Positions 35,744 through 45,125 of a stretch of DNA of 64,000 bases are shown here, piece by piece; within the stretch, counting starts at the first letter, position 1; each line of letters opens with the position of its first letter. The notes below the pieces were generated by a model. It saw only the letters and a program-made list of their open reading frames with translations. It was not told the DNA's origin and did no database searches. The stretch is from positions 310,001 through 374,000 of the forward strand of contig JACCES010000005.1 of the NCBI GenBank assembly GCA_013416455.1, read 5' to 3'. The DNA comes from Alcaligenaceae bacterium. Lineage in GTDB: Bacteria > Pseudomonadota > Gammaproteobacteria > Burkholderiales > Burkholderiaceae_B. The translations under genes were made by a program, and so were the position numbers.

Positions 35744-37252
35744 ATGCACAGAGACAGAATTCGCAATATGGCGCTGGAGCGCCGCATCATGTCGGCGGAA
35801 CAGGCCGCGGCCTTGTTCCGCAGCGGCATGACGGTGGGAATGAGCGGTTTCACCAAGGCGGGGGATTGCAAGGCGCTGCCCCATGTCCTGGCGCGACGGG
35901 CCCACGATGACGGCCTGCGCCTGACGCTGGTGACCGGAGCATCGCTGGGCAACGACAGCGATGGCATGATGGCCGATTCGGGCCTGATCGCCCGGCGCAT
36001 GCCGTTCCAGGCCGATGCCCGCCTGCGCCGCGACATCAACGCGGGGCGCGTCATGTTCATGGACCAGCATCTTTCCGAAACCGTGGAGCAGTTGCGCTGT
36101 GGCAGCCTGCCGCCCATCGACGTCGCCATCGTCGAGGCGGCGGCGATCCGCGAGGACGGCAGCATCGTGCCCACCACTTCGGTGGGCAACACCGCCAGTT
36201 TCGTGCGCCAGGCGCGCCAGATCATCGTCGAGCTCAATCTGGCCATGCCGCTGGCGCTGGAGGGCCTGCACGATATCTACATCCCGGCCGGCCGGCCCGG
36301 GCGCGAACCCATTCCCCTGACCTCCGCTTCCCAGCGCATCGGCGCCTCCGCCATAAGCGTGGACCCGGCGCGCATTGCCGCCATCGTGATCACAGACAGC
36401 GCCGACAGCCCGTCAGCCAATCTGCCGCCGGATGACGAAACGCGCGCGATCGCCCGCCATGTGGTGGATTTCTTTTCCGCCGAAGTCGCCGCCGGCCGCC
36501 TATCGCCGTCGCTGCTGCCGCTGCAGGCGGGTATCGGCACCATCGCCAACGCAGTGCTGCACGGCCTGCTGGAATCCTCCTTCAGCGGCATGACCATGTA
36601 TTCCGAAGTCCTGCAGGACAGTTCGTTCGAGCTGCTGGATTCCGGCCAGTTCACCTTTGCCTCGGCTTCGTCCATCACCCTGTCGGCCGGGATGAACCGC
36701 AGGTTTCTCGACAATGTCGAGCGCTATGCCCAGCGGCTGGTGTTGAGGCCGCAGGAAATCAGCAATCATCCGGAAATCGTGCGCCGTCTGGGCATCATCG
36801 CGATCAACACGGCGCTGGAATTCGACATCTACGGAAATGTGAACTCCACGCACGTGGGCGGCACCCACATGATGAACGGCATCGGCGGGTCCGGCGATTT
36901 TGCGCGCAATGCGCATCTGTCCATCTTCGTGACGAAATCGGTGGCCAAGGGCGGCGCCATTTCGAGCGTCGTTCCCATGGCGACGCACGTGGACCATACC
37001 GAGCATGATGTCGATATCGTGGCCACTGAATGGGGGCTGGCCGACCTGCGCGGCCTGGCGCCGCGCGAGCGCGCCGCCCTCATCATCGAGCGCTGCGTTC
37101 ATCCCGACTACCGCGACATGCTGCGCAGCTACCATGCAAGGGCCTGCGCCGCGGGCGGCCATACCCCTCATCTGCTGGCCGAGGCCTTCGACTGGCACCA
37201 GCGCCATGCGTCGACCGGTTCCATGCTGGAACCGTTGGCGGAACCGGCGTAG
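35744..37252 (+). CDS. acetyl-CoA hydrolase / succinate CoA-transferase family protein
   Basis: A 502-residue member of the acetyl-CoA hydrolase/transferase family (Cat1/ScpC/SucCoA-transferase). Supporting segments are 'IPLQAGIGTIANAVLHGL'-like 'LLPLQAGIGTIANAVLHGL', the active-site glutamate region 'MTMYSEVLQDSSFELLDSG', and 'STHVGGTHMMNGIGGSGDFARNAHLSIFV'. It transfers CoA between short acids or hydrolyses acetyl-CoA. The ATG at 35744 follows AGAGAAG. The frame is open further upstream to 35633, without recognisable homology. Confidence 0.92.
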   Translation: MHRDRIRNMALERRIMSAEQAAALFRSGMTVGMSGFTKAGDCKALPHVLARRAHDDGLRLTLVTGASLGNDSDGMMADSGLIARRMPFQADARLRRDINAGRVMFMDQHLSETVEQLRCGSLPPIDVAIVEAAAIREDGSIVPTTSVGNTASFVRQARQIIVELNLAMPLALEGLHDIYIPAGRPGREPIPLTSASQRIGASAISVDPARIAAIVITDSADSPSANLPPDDETRAIARHVVDFFSAEVAAGRLSPSLLPLQAGIGTIANAVLHGLLESSFSGMTMYSEVLQDSSFELLDSGQFTFASASSITLSAGMNRRFLDNVERYAQRLVLRPQEISNHPEIVRRLGIIAINTALEFDIYGNVNSTHVGGTHMMNGIGGSGDFARNAHLSIFVTKSVAKGGAISSVVPMATHVDHTEHDVDIVATEWGLADLRGLAPRERAALIIERCVHPDYRDMLRSYHARACAAGGHTPHLLAEAFDWHQRHASTGSMLEPLAEPA

Positions 37253-37357
37253 GAACGCCGCCGGGGCCTTCTTCCACAGAGCGCCCGGCGGGCCGGGTAT
37301 CAATTTTGCAGGCCCGCGGATGCGGGCTTGTTCGGTCATGGGCCCGGGAGACGATCC

Positions 37358-39445
37358 ATGGGGCGTGTGGCTAAAATTTCAGTATGGACGGTGGCCTGCC
37401 TTGCGGGGCTGATGCTGCTGCTGATCATCATCGTTGCGGTCTTCGACTGGAACCGCCTGCGGCCATGGGTGGCGGAAAAAGCGTCCGAGGCCGTGCAGAG
37501 GCCGGTGTCGATAGAGGGGGACCTCGGTGTCGACTGGCAATGGCGCAGCGGCGCGCTGCCCTGGCCGCACATTACGGTACGCAACATCGTGGCCGGCCAT
37601 CCGGAGGGCTACGCCAGCGTCCAGGATGGCGACATGGCCCGCATCGATTACCTGGCGCTCGACATCAATCCCATTCCCCTGTTCAGCCGCCACGTGGAGA
37701 TTCCGCGCCTGGAGATCGGCGACAGCCGCATCGCGCTGCAGAGGAACGCGCAAGGCGACAACAATTGGGCATACGAGCGCAAGAAGGCCCGCGAAGACGA
37801 GGAACCGGGCTGGACGGTGGATCTGCAGAGTATCGCCCTGCGGCGTGTCGAAGTGCAGATGACGGATGAAGCGCGCAAGCTGGACATGCTCACCCGCTTC
37901 AACAGCCTGGATACCGGGGCGCGGGATGGCTACGGCATGGATTGGGAATCGTCGGGAACCTTCAACGATGCCGAGATCACCGGCGGCGGAAAAGTGGGCG
38001 GCCTGCTGTCACTGCGGGAGGGCGGCACACCTTTTCCACTGCAGGGCGAAGTCAGCTTCGGCGAGACCCGGGTTGCGATCGAAGGTTCGATGACCGCGCC
38101 GCGCGGCCTGGCTTCACTGGATGTCGGGCTGAAGCTGGCCGGTTCCAGCCTGTCGGATCTGAATGCGCTGTTCGGGCTGGCGCTGCCCACCACGCCGTCC
38201 TACAGCACCGAGGGCCGCTTGCTGGCCATGCTGGATGGCGATGAAGACATCTGGCGCTACGAGGATTTCAAGGGGGTGGTGGGAAAGAGCGACCTGCGCG
38301 GAACCCTGGAGTACCGGGTGCGCGAGCCGCGCCCCCTGCTGAGCGGGGAGTTGGCTTCCGACCTGCTGCGTTTTCGCGACCTGGGACCCCTGATCGGCGT
38401 GGACAGCAGCGGGGAAGGGAAGGGTGAATCGAAGAAGAAGCCCGATGACGATGGGCGCAGCCAGCCGGCGGACAAGGCGCTGCCGGTGGCCCGCATCGGC
38501 AGCGAGACCTGGGACATGATGGACGCCGATGTCCGCTTCGAGGGCAAGCGCATCGTTCGCGATGAAAACCTGCCGCTGGACGACATCCAGGCCCATGTGC
38601 TGCTGAAGGACAGTGTGCTGTCATTCGAACCGCTGAATTTCGGCGTGGCCGGCGGCACGCTGTCCAATACCATCAAGGTGGACGGCCAGGGCGATGTCCT
38701 GCATGCCGACATGGCCATGGCTGCGCGCGGCCTGCAGCTGAAGCAGCTGTTTCCCGGCGCGGAATCCATGAATGCCAGCTTCGGCCAGCTGCACGGTGAT
38801 GCAAAGCTGAGGGGCAGCGGGGATTCCATCGCCAGCCTGCTGGGTTCGTCCGACGGCGAACTGAGCCTCGCGCTCAGCCGCGGCACCATCAGCCGGTTCC
38901 TGATGGAGGCCGCCGGCCTGAATGTGGCCAATGTCGTGTTCGTCAAGCTGTTCGGAGATGAGCAGGTGATGCTGGAATGCATGGTGGCGGATTTCGCGGT
39001 GAAGGACGGCCTGATGCGGACCCGCGCCTTCGTACTGGAAACCGAAGACGCCGTCGTCACCATGGAAGGCAGCGTCAGCCTGAAGAACGAGACGCTGGAT
39101 CTCGACATCCGGCCCCAGAACAAGACGTTGCGCATTTTTACCCTGCGTTCCCCGCTCTATGCCAAGGGCTCCTTCAAGAACCCGGACGTGGGTGTGCAGG
39201 CGGTGCCGGTCGCCGCGCGGGCCGGCGCCGCGGTCGTGCTCGGCGTCGTGGCCACGCCTCTGGCGGCGCTGGTGCCGCTGCTCAATGTCGGCACCGACGA
39301 TGAGAATGAATGTTCAGCCCTGCGTGGAGACAAGAAAACCGGTGGTGGCGGCGACGGAGCGAAAGCGGCCAATGAACGCCCGGCCGGCACGAAGAAAGCC
39401 AATAGAAGTCCGGCCACCGTTCACGAGGACCCGATCCCGCATTGA
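37358..39445 (+). CDS. AsmA-family protein
   Basis: A 695-residue envelope protein with one N-terminal membrane helix (about residues 8-30) and a long beta-rich periplasmic body starting 'WVAEKASEAVQRPVSIEGDLGVDW', typical of AsmA/YhjG-like proteins, which are thought to carry lipids to the outer membrane. The C-terminal AsmA region is 'ETLDLDIRPQNKTLRIFTLRSPLYAKGSFKNPDVGVQ'. A charged low-complexity tail follows. The ATG at 37358 is preceded by GGGAG. Confidence 0.87.
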   Translation: MGRVAKISVWTVACLAGLMLLLIIIVAVFDWNRLRPWVAEKASEAVQRPVSIEGDLGVDWQWRSGALPWPHITVRNIVAGHPEGYASVQDGDMARIDYLALDINPIPLFSRHVEIPRLEIGDSRIALQRNAQGDNNWAYERKKAREDEEPGWTVDLQSIALRRVEVQMTDEARKLDMLTRFNSLDTGARDGYGMDWESSGTFNDAEITGGGKVGGLLSLREGGTPFPLQGEVSFGETRVAIEGSMTAPRGLASLDVGLKLAGSSLSDLNALFGLALPTTPSYSTEGRLLAMLDGDEDIWRYEDFKGVVGKSDLRGTLEYRVREPRPLLSGELASDLLRFRDLGPLIGVDSSGEGKGESKKKPDDDGRSQPADKALPVARIGSETWDMMDADVRFEGKRIVRDENLPLDDIQAHVLLKDSVLSFEPLNFGVAGGTLSNTIKVDGQGDVLHADMAMAARGLQLKQLFPGAESMNASFGQLHGDAKLRGSGDSIASLLGSSDGELSLALSRGTISRFLMEAAGLNVANVVFVKLFGDEQVMLECMVADFAVKDGLMRTRAFVLETEDAVVTMEGSVSLKNETLDLDIRPQNKTLRIFTLRSPLYAKGSFKNPDVGVQAVPVAARAGAAVVLGVVATPLAALVPLLNVGTDDENECSALRGDKKTGGGGDGAKAANERPAGTKKANRSPATVHEDPIPH

Positions 39446-39501
39446 TACCGATATCAAGGCGCCGGCGGGCAGCCGCCACGGAACCGGGCGGGGTAAGGAG
39501 G

Positions 39502-40086
39502 TCAGGACTGCCCGTCGTCCCTGTCTTGCCCGTCATCCCCGCCTTGCCGGGCGGACGCCGGCTTTCGCGGCCCGGTCGCGGGAGGGCCATTGCCGTCGGG
39601 CGGGGTCCGGGATTCGTCCGGCTCGATATGGCGCTCGAAGCGGGCCATGACGACGAGGATGAACAGGGCGGCCAGGGTGCCCAGGACGGCGGTCGCCTCC
39701 CGCCCCATGCCGGCGGCGATACCCACCGCCGCCGCCACCCAGATGCTGGATGCCGTCGTCAGGCCCTTGATGCCGCCGTGCGAGCTCTGCTTGATGATGG
39801 CGCCGGCTCCCAGGAAGCCCATGCCGGTGATGATGCCTTGCAGTACCCGGCTGGCATCGCCGATTTCCATGCCGCTGCGCAACGGCACCAGGATGAACAA
39901 TGCCGCGCCCAGCGACACCATGGTGTGGGTGCGCAGGCCGGCCGCCTTGCCGCGGCGCTCGCGGTCGAGGCCGATCAGGGCGCCGAGCAGGGCCGCCATG
40001 CCCAGGCGCAGGCCGATGACCGTGGCTTCCGCCAGATCGGGAACGTCGGAGAATTCTTTCAGGATGGTCGGCCAGATGTTCGACAT
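39502..40086 (-). CDS. MgtC/SapB-family membrane protein
   Basis: A 194-residue MgtC-like protein. The conserved N-terminal part has 'LRLGMAALLGALIGLDRERRGKAAGLRTHTMVSLGAALF' and 'GIITGMGFLGAGAIIK', with about four to five membrane helices. The C-terminal tail is hydrophilic and Pro/Gly-rich and lacks the ACT-like domain of longer MgtC. The exact role is unclear; homologues affect Mg2+ homeostasis and ATP synthase. I prefer the ATG at 40086 to an upstream in-frame start at 40122. It faces the AsmA gene convergently. Confidence 0.87.
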   Translation of the reverse strand: MSNIWPTILKEFSDVPDLAEATVIGLRLGMAALLGALIGLDRERRGKAAGLRTHTMVSLGAALFILVPLRSGMEIGDASRVLQGIITGMGFLGAGAIIKQSSHGGIKGLTTASSIWVAAAVGIAAGMGREATAVLGTLAALFILVVMARFERHIEPDESRTPPDGNGPPATGPRKPASARQGGDDGQDRDDGQS

Positions 40087-40327
40087 GTTCGGTTTTCCCA
40101 AGGGAAGCGCTGAATCTCTCATCGGGCACGATGCATCCCTGGTCCGGACGGTGCGCCGCGCCGCAGCAACGCGCGATAGCGAGCGCGATCATTGTGGTTC
40201 TCGCCGTGCTTCCCATCCGCACCCGGGGCGCCTGTCCGCCGCCCGGCTTATCCAGAGCTCCGTGAAAAAGGCCGGAGGGCGGCCGGGTTAGAATACTGCA
40301 CCTCCATTTCTTCTCTTATATACGACC

Positions 40328-40519
40328 ATGCGACTGTTGATAGCTCTCCTGTTGCCGTGGCTTACCTTTTTTACGATTGGAAGGCCGGTCGCGGGCATCA
40401 TCTGCCTGATTCTCCAGATCACCCTGATCGGCTGGCTGCCGGCGGCGCTCTGGGCGGTCTATGCGCTGGGGCAGTACAAGACCGACAAGAAGATCGAGAA
40501 GGTCCTGCAACAGAAATAG
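40328..40519 (+). CDS. YqaE/Pmp3-family small membrane protein
   Basis: A 63-residue protein with two hydrophobic helices ('LLIALLLPWLTFFTIG' and 'ICLILQITLIGWLPAALWAVYAL') and a short charged tail, the full pattern of the Pmp3/UPF0057 family of stress-linked proteolipids. The next gene starts after a single base, so this small gene is the first of the ABC transporter operon, and its translation probably feeds the ATPase start. Confidence 0.88.
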   Translation: MRLLIALLLPWLTFFTIGRPVAGIICLILQITLIGWLPAALWAVYALGQYKTDKKIEKVLQQK

Positions 40520-40520
40520 C

Positions 40521-42056
40521 ATGGGATCTTCCGAAATTCCCGCCCGGCTCGCACTCGAAGGCATCACCAAGCAGTACCCCGCGGTGGTCGCCAATGACGA
40601 AGTGGACCTCACCGTCATGCCCGGCGAGATCCATGCGATCCTGGGGGAAAACGGCGCCGGTAAATCCACCCTGATGAAGATCATCTACGGGGTGGTGCGC
40701 CCGGATTCGGGCGTCATGCGCTGGAACGGCGAAGAAGTCCACATTGCGAATCCGGCCGCCGCGCGCCAGCTGGGCATAGGGATGGTGTTCCAGCATTTTT
40801 CCCTGTTCGATACGCTGACGGTTGCGGAAAACATTTCGCTGGGCCTGCCGGGCCGCCACCGCATGGCCGACCTCGAACGGCGCATCGAGGAAAAGGCCGC
40901 CCAGTATGGCCTGCACCTGGAGCCGCGGCGCCATGTCCATACCTTGTCGGTGGGCGAATGCCAGCGCGTCGAAATCGTGCGCGCATTGCTGGGCGACCCG
41001 CAACTGCTCATCCTGGACGAACCCACCTCGGTGCTGACGCCGCAGGCCGTCCAGTCGCTGTTCCTGACGCTGCGGCAGCTGGCTTCCGAAGGCTGCAGCA
41101 TTCTTTACATCAGCCACAAGCTCGATGAAATCCGCGAACTCTGCCATCGCTGCACAGTCATGCGCGGCGGCCGCGTCACGGGAGTGTGCGATCCCCGCCA
41201 GGAAACCGATGCCAGTCTGTCGCGCCTGATGATAGGCAGCGAACCGCCGGTGCTGCGACACGGCGACCAGGCGGCGGGCAGGGTGGTCCTGTCGGCGCGC
41301 GGGCTGAGCCTGCCGCGCGCCCATCCCTTTGCCACTCCCTTGGCCGACATCGGCTTCGATCTGCGCGAAGGCGAGATCCTCGGCGTGGCCGGCGTGTCCG
41401 GGAACGGCCAGCAGGAGCTGCTGGCGGCGCTGGCCGGCGAGGATCGCCGCGTTGCGGACGATGCGCTGGTGCTCGATGGGCGGCCGATCGGGCATACCTC
41501 GGTATCCTGGCGGCGCGCGCAGGGGATGGGGTTCGTGCCCGAAGAGCGCCTGGGGCGCGGCGCCGTGCCGGATCTTTCCCTTGCCCAGAACATGCTGCTG
41601 TCGCATCAGAACGAACATACCGTAAGCCGGGGTTTCATCCGCAACCTGGCACTGCGCTCGCTGGCCGGTGGCATCATCGACCGCTTCCGCGTCAAGGCCC
41701 ATGGCCCGCAGGCCGCGGCGGCCAGTCTTTCCGGCGGCAATCTGCAGAAATACATCGTCGGCCGCGAAGTCACGCGGCAGCCGCGGGTCCTGCTGGTGGC
41801 GCAGCCGACCTGGGGCGTCGACGTCGGGGCCGCCGCCCAGATCCGCGCCGAGCTCCTCGCCCTGCGCGACGCCGGCTGCGCCCTGCTGGTGATCTCGGAA
41901 GAACTCGACGAGCTGTTCGAGATCTCCGACCGCCTCATCGTGATGGCCAAGGGGCGGATGTCACCCGCACTGCCCACCCGGGACGCCTCGCTGGATCTGA
42001 TCGGCCGCTGGATGAGCGGCCTCTGGAACACGGGGGCCGCGCATGCTGCGCCTTGA
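40521..42056 (+). CDS. ABC transporter ATP-binding protein, BMP/nucleoside type
   Basis: A 511-residue tandem ATPase. The first half has Walker A 'GENGAGKST' (about residues 41-49), signature 'LSVGE' and Walker B 'LLILDEPTSVL'. The second half has 'GVSGNGQQE', 'LSGGNLQK' and a divergent Walker B 'LLVAQPTWGVD' in which the usual glutamate is missing, as is common in the degenerate half of this family. It resembles YufO/NupA, which energise nucleoside uptake. It has no good ribosome site of its own and starts one base after the yqaE-like stop. It overlaps the next permease by 14 bp. Confidence 0.92.
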   Translation: MGSSEIPARLALEGITKQYPAVVANDEVDLTVMPGEIHAILGENGAGKSTLMKIIYGVVRPDSGVMRWNGEEVHIANPAAARQLGIGMVFQHFSLFDTLTVAENISLGLPGRHRMADLERRIEEKAAQYGLHLEPRRHVHTLSVGECQRVEIVRALLGDPQLLILDEPTSVLTPQAVQSLFLTLRQLASEGCSILYISHKLDEIRELCHRCTVMRGGRVTGVCDPRQETDASLSRLMIGSEPPVLRHGDQAAGRVVLSARGLSLPRAHPFATPLADIGFDLREGEILGVAGVSGNGQQELLAALAGEDRRVADDALVLDGRPIGHTSVSWRRAQGMGFVPEERLGRGAVPDLSLAQNMLLSHQNEHTVSRGFIRNLALRSLAGGIIDRFRVKAHGPQAAAASLSGGNLQKYIVGREVTRQPRVLLVAQPTWGVDVGAAAQIRAELLALRDAGCALLVISEELDELFEISDRLIVMAKGRMSPALPTRDASLDLIGRWMSGLWNTGAAHAAP

Positions 42057-43104
42057 ACGCCGCGCACAGCCATCGCGGATGATGGCATGGTGCTCGCCGC
42101 TGCTGGCCGTGGCGCTCACCGCCATCCTGGGCGCCTTGCTGTTCATGGCTGTGGGCAAGGACCCGGCCGCGAGCCTGAGGGTGTTCTTCTTCGAACCCGT
42201 CAAAGACCTGCAAGGCTGGGCGGAAGTCGGCATCAAGATGGCGCCGCTGCTCACCATCGCGGTGGGCCTGTCCATCTGTTTCCGGGCGAACATCTTCAAC
42301 ATCGGGGCGGAGGGCCAGCTCGTCCTGGGGGCGATCGCCGCGGGCGCGCTGGTCCTGTATCTGGATGACGATGGCAATGGCGGCGCATGGATGATCGCAC
42401 TGGCCCTGCTGGCGGGCGCCGCCGGGGGCATGGGCTGGGCGGCGATCACGGCGCTGTTGCGCGACCGCTTCAATGCCAATGAAATCCTGGTTTCGCTGAT
42501 GCTGGTCTATGTGGCCGAACTGCTGCTCAGCTACCTGGTGCATGGGGCGCTGATGGATCCGGACGGCTTCGGCTTTCCGCAGTCGCGGCTGTTTTCCGAC
42601 GGCTGGCTGCTGCCCATCGTGCTGCCCGGCACTCGGCTGCACATCGGCATTCTGCTCGCTCTGCTGGCGGCGGTGCTGGGCTGGCTCTATCTGTCGCGCA
42701 GCTTCTCGGGTTTCAAGCTGCAGGTGGGGGGCATCGCTCCCATGGCCGCCCGTTACGCCGGCTTTTCGTCGCGCGGTTCACTGTGGATTTCGCTGCTGGT
42801 TTCCGGCGGTCTGGCCGGCCTGGCCGGCGCCGCCGAAGCCATGGGCCCCATCGGCCAGCTGACCCCTTCCATTTCCCCGGGCTATGGCTTCGCCGCCATC
42901 ATCGTCGCTTTCGTGGGCCGCCTGCACCCGCTGGGGGTGATCTTTTCCAGCTTCATCATGGCACTGTTCTATATCGGCGGCGAGCTGTCCCAGAGCCGCC
43001 TGGGCATGCCCAGCGCCATCACCGGCATATTCCAGGGCATTCTGCTGTTCGCATTGCTGGTCTGCGATACCCTCATTCACAACCGTTTACGGTGGAAACG
43101 TTGA
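42043..43104 (+). CDS. ABC transporter permease, BMP/nucleoside type (first)
   Basis: A 353-residue permease of the branched-chain/ribose-like (BPD_transp_2) family with about ten helices. It shows the YufP-type sequence 'IGIKMAPLLTIAVGLSICFRANIFNIGAEGQLVLGA' (about residues 63-98). It overlaps the ATPase gene and the next permease (TGATG), so all are translationally coupled. Confidence 0.92.
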   Translation: MLRLERRAQPSRMMAWCSPLLAVALTAILGALLFMAVGKDPAASLRVFFFEPVKDLQGWAEVGIKMAPLLTIAVGLSICFRANIFNIGAEGQLVLGAIAAGALVLYLDDDGNGGAWMIALALLAGAAGGMGWAAITALLRDRFNANEILVSLMLVYVAELLLSYLVHGALMDPDGFGFPQSRLFSDGWLLPIVLPGTRLHIGILLALLAAVLGWLYLSRSFSGFKLQVGGIAPMAARYAGFSSRGSLWISLLVSGGLAGLAGAAEAMGPIGQLTPSISPGYGFAAIIVAFVGRLHPLGVIFSSFIMALFYIGGELSQSRLGMPSAITGIFQGILLFALLVCDTLIHNRLRWKR

Positions 43105-44021
43105 TGGATGCACTGGCTCCTCTGATCGCTTCGGCCCTCATCGCCGGCACGCCCCTCATGCTGGCCGGCCTCGGCCTGCTGGTGAATGAACGCAGCGGCG
43201 TGATCAATCTCGGTTCCGAGGGCATGATGCTGATGGGGGCGATCACCGCCTTCGCCACCACCGTGGGCACCGGCAGCTTCTTCCTGGGCTTCATCACCGG
43301 GGCGCTGGTCGGCATGCTGATGGCCGGCTTTTTCGGGTGGCTGACGATCTGGCTGGGCGCCAATCAGGTGGCCACCGGGCTGGCCCTGTCCCTGTTCGGT
43401 CTGGGCGCGTCGGCCTATCTGGGTCTTCCGTATGCGGGCGAGAGCCTGCTGCCGCCGCGGTTCGGCATCCCGTTTCTTCAGGACATCCCCGTGCTGGGCC
43501 AGGCGCTGTTCCGCCATCACCCCATGGTGTATGGTGCCGTGCTGCTGTGCGCGGCGGTCGCCTGGTTCCTGGGCCGCACGCGCCACGGGCTGATCCTGCG
43601 CGCCGTCGGCGAGTCCCCGTCTTCCGCGCATTCCCTGGGATACGACGTGCGCCGCATCCGGCTGGCGGCCGTGCTCTTCGGCGGCATCTGCTGCGGGCTG
43701 GCGGGCGCCTTCATGTCGCTGGTATACACCCCTCTGTGGGTGGAAGGCATGGTCGCCGGGCGCGGCTGGATCGCGCTGGCCCTGACGACTTTCGCGACCT
43801 GGCGGCCTTTCCGCGTCATGGTCGGCGCCTACCTGTTCGGCGGCATCACGATCCTGACCTATCACATGCAGGCGCTGGGGGTGCCGATCGCCTCGCAACT
43901 GCTGTCCATGTTGCCTTATATTGCGACCATCGTGGTGTTGGTGCTGATTTCGCGCAATGCCACATGGATCCGCCTCAACATGCCGGCGTCTCTCGGCAAG
44001 AATTTCAATCCCAACGTTTAA
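43104..44021 (+). CDS. ABC transporter permease, BMP/nucleoside type (second)
   Basis: A 305-residue permease of the YufQ/NupC-like half. 'GTPLMLAGLGLLVNERSGVINLGSEGMMLMGAI' is the characteristic N-terminal pattern, and 'YDVRRIRLAAVLFGGICCGLAGAFMSLVYTPLWVEGMVAGRGWIALAL' follows. The ATG at 43104 shares a base with the previous stop codon. It forms a heterodimer with the preceding permease. Confidence 0.92.
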   Translation: MDALAPLIASALIAGTPLMLAGLGLLVNERSGVINLGSEGMMLMGAITAFATTVGTGSFFLGFITGALVGMLMAGFFGWLTIWLGANQVATGLALSLFGLGASAYLGLPYAGESLLPPRFGIPFLQDIPVLGQALFRHHPMVYGAVLLCAAVAWFLGRTRHGLILRAVGESPSSAHSLGYDVRRIRLAAVLFGGICCGLAGAFMSLVYTPLWVEGMVAGRGWIALALTTFATWRPFRVMVGAYLFGGITILTYHMQALGVPIASQLLSMLPYIATIVVLVLISRNATWIRLNMPASLGKNFNPNV

Positions 44022-44032
44022 GGATGGACATC

Positions 44033-45115
44033 ATGTCTGGAACATTCATACGCAATGCCCTGTGCGCCGCGGCGCTGGCAATCGGGGCCGGCGTTCCGGC
44101 GGCGCAGGCGGAAGAGCCGCTCAAGGTCGGCTTCGTGTATGTCAGCCCCATCGGCGAGGCCGGCTGGACCTGGCAGCAGGACGTCGGCCGGCGCGAACTC
44201 GAACAGGCGCTGGGCGGCAAAGTGAAGACCCAGTACGTCGAGGACGTGCCCGAGGGCGCGGACGCGGAACGCGTCATCCGCGATCTGGCCCAGCAGGGCA
44301 ACAAGCTGATCTTCACTACTTCCTTCGGCTACATGAACCCCACGCTGAAGGTTGCCCGGCAGTTCCCCGATGTGAAGTTCGTCCACTCCACAGGCTACAA
44401 GACCGCCGACAATGTCGCCGTCACCAACGCCCGCTTCTACGAGGCGCGCTATCTTGCCGGCATCGTCGCCGGGAAGATGACGCAAAGCAATGTGGTGGGC
44501 TATGTGGGCGCGTTTCCCATTCCCGAAGTGCTGCAGGGCATCAATGCCTACACCCGGGGTCTGCGCAGCGTGAACCCCGATGCCGAGGTCAGGGTGATCT
44601 GGGTGAACAGCTGGTACGACCCGGGCAAGGAACGCGATGCGGCGCTGGCCCTGCTGGGCCAGGGCGCCGACGTGCTGACGCACCATACCGATTCCACGGC
44701 GACCGTCCAGGCCGCGGAAGAGCAGGGCAAGTACGCAGTGGCCTACCACTCCGACATGGGCAAGTTCGCGCCCAAGGCGCAACTGGCCGCCGTGACCCAC
44801 CACTGGGGCGATTACTTCACCACGGCGGCGCGCCAAGTGCTCGATGGCAGCTGGAAGGCCGACATGACATGGGGCGGCCTGAAGGCGGACATGGCGCGCA
44901 TCGAAGGCTTCGGTCCCGCCGTCCCGGACGATGTGCGCGCCCTGGTCGAAGAAAAGAAGCAGGAAATCATTGCCGGTACGCTCACGCCCTTCGATGCGCC
45001 GCTGAAGGACAACACCGGCAAGGTCGTGCTGGAATCGGGTTCCCTGGATGATGACGCGCTGAACCGGATGAACTACTACGTGGAAGGCGTGGCCGGCAAG
45101 CTGCCGGGCAAATGA
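44033..45115 (+). CDS. BMP-family periplasmic substrate-binding protein
   Basis: A 360-residue BMP (basic membrane protein/Med) family receptor. A cleavable signal peptide ends 'GAGVPAAQA' and has no lipobox cysteine. The mature part has 'LKVGFVYVSPIGEAGWTWQQDVGRREL', 'QQGNKLIFTTSFGYMNPTLKVA' and 'HHTDSTATVQAAEEQGKYAVAYHSDM'. Proteins of this type with this ABC core bind purine nucleosides or related bases; the ligand here is inferred only at that level. AAGGATGG precedes the ATG at 44033. Confidence 0.92.
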   Translation: MSGTFIRNALCAAALAIGAGVPAAQAEEPLKVGFVYVSPIGEAGWTWQQDVGRRELEQALGGKVKTQYVEDVPEGADAERVIRDLAQQGNKLIFTTSFGYMNPTLKVARQFPDVKFVHSTGYKTADNVAVTNARFYEARYLAGIVAGKMTQSNVVGYVGAFPIPEVLQGINAYTRGLRSVNPDAEVRVIWVNSWYDPGKERDAALALLGQGADVLTHHTDSTATVQAAEEQGKYAVAYHSDMGKFAPKAQLAAVTHHWGDYFTTAARQVLDGSWKADMTWGGLKADMARIEGFGPAVPDDVRALVEEKKQEIIAGTLTPFDAPLKDNTGKVVLESGSLDDDALNRMNYYVEGVAGKLPGK

Positions 45116-45125
45116 TAGGGCCGGC

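Noticed and set aside
37312-37332. GCCCGC-GGAT-GCGGGC-TTGTT hairpin after the CoA-transferase gene as a terminator
   Set aside because: A six-bp stem with a broken T-run in G+C-rich DNA is too weak to call.
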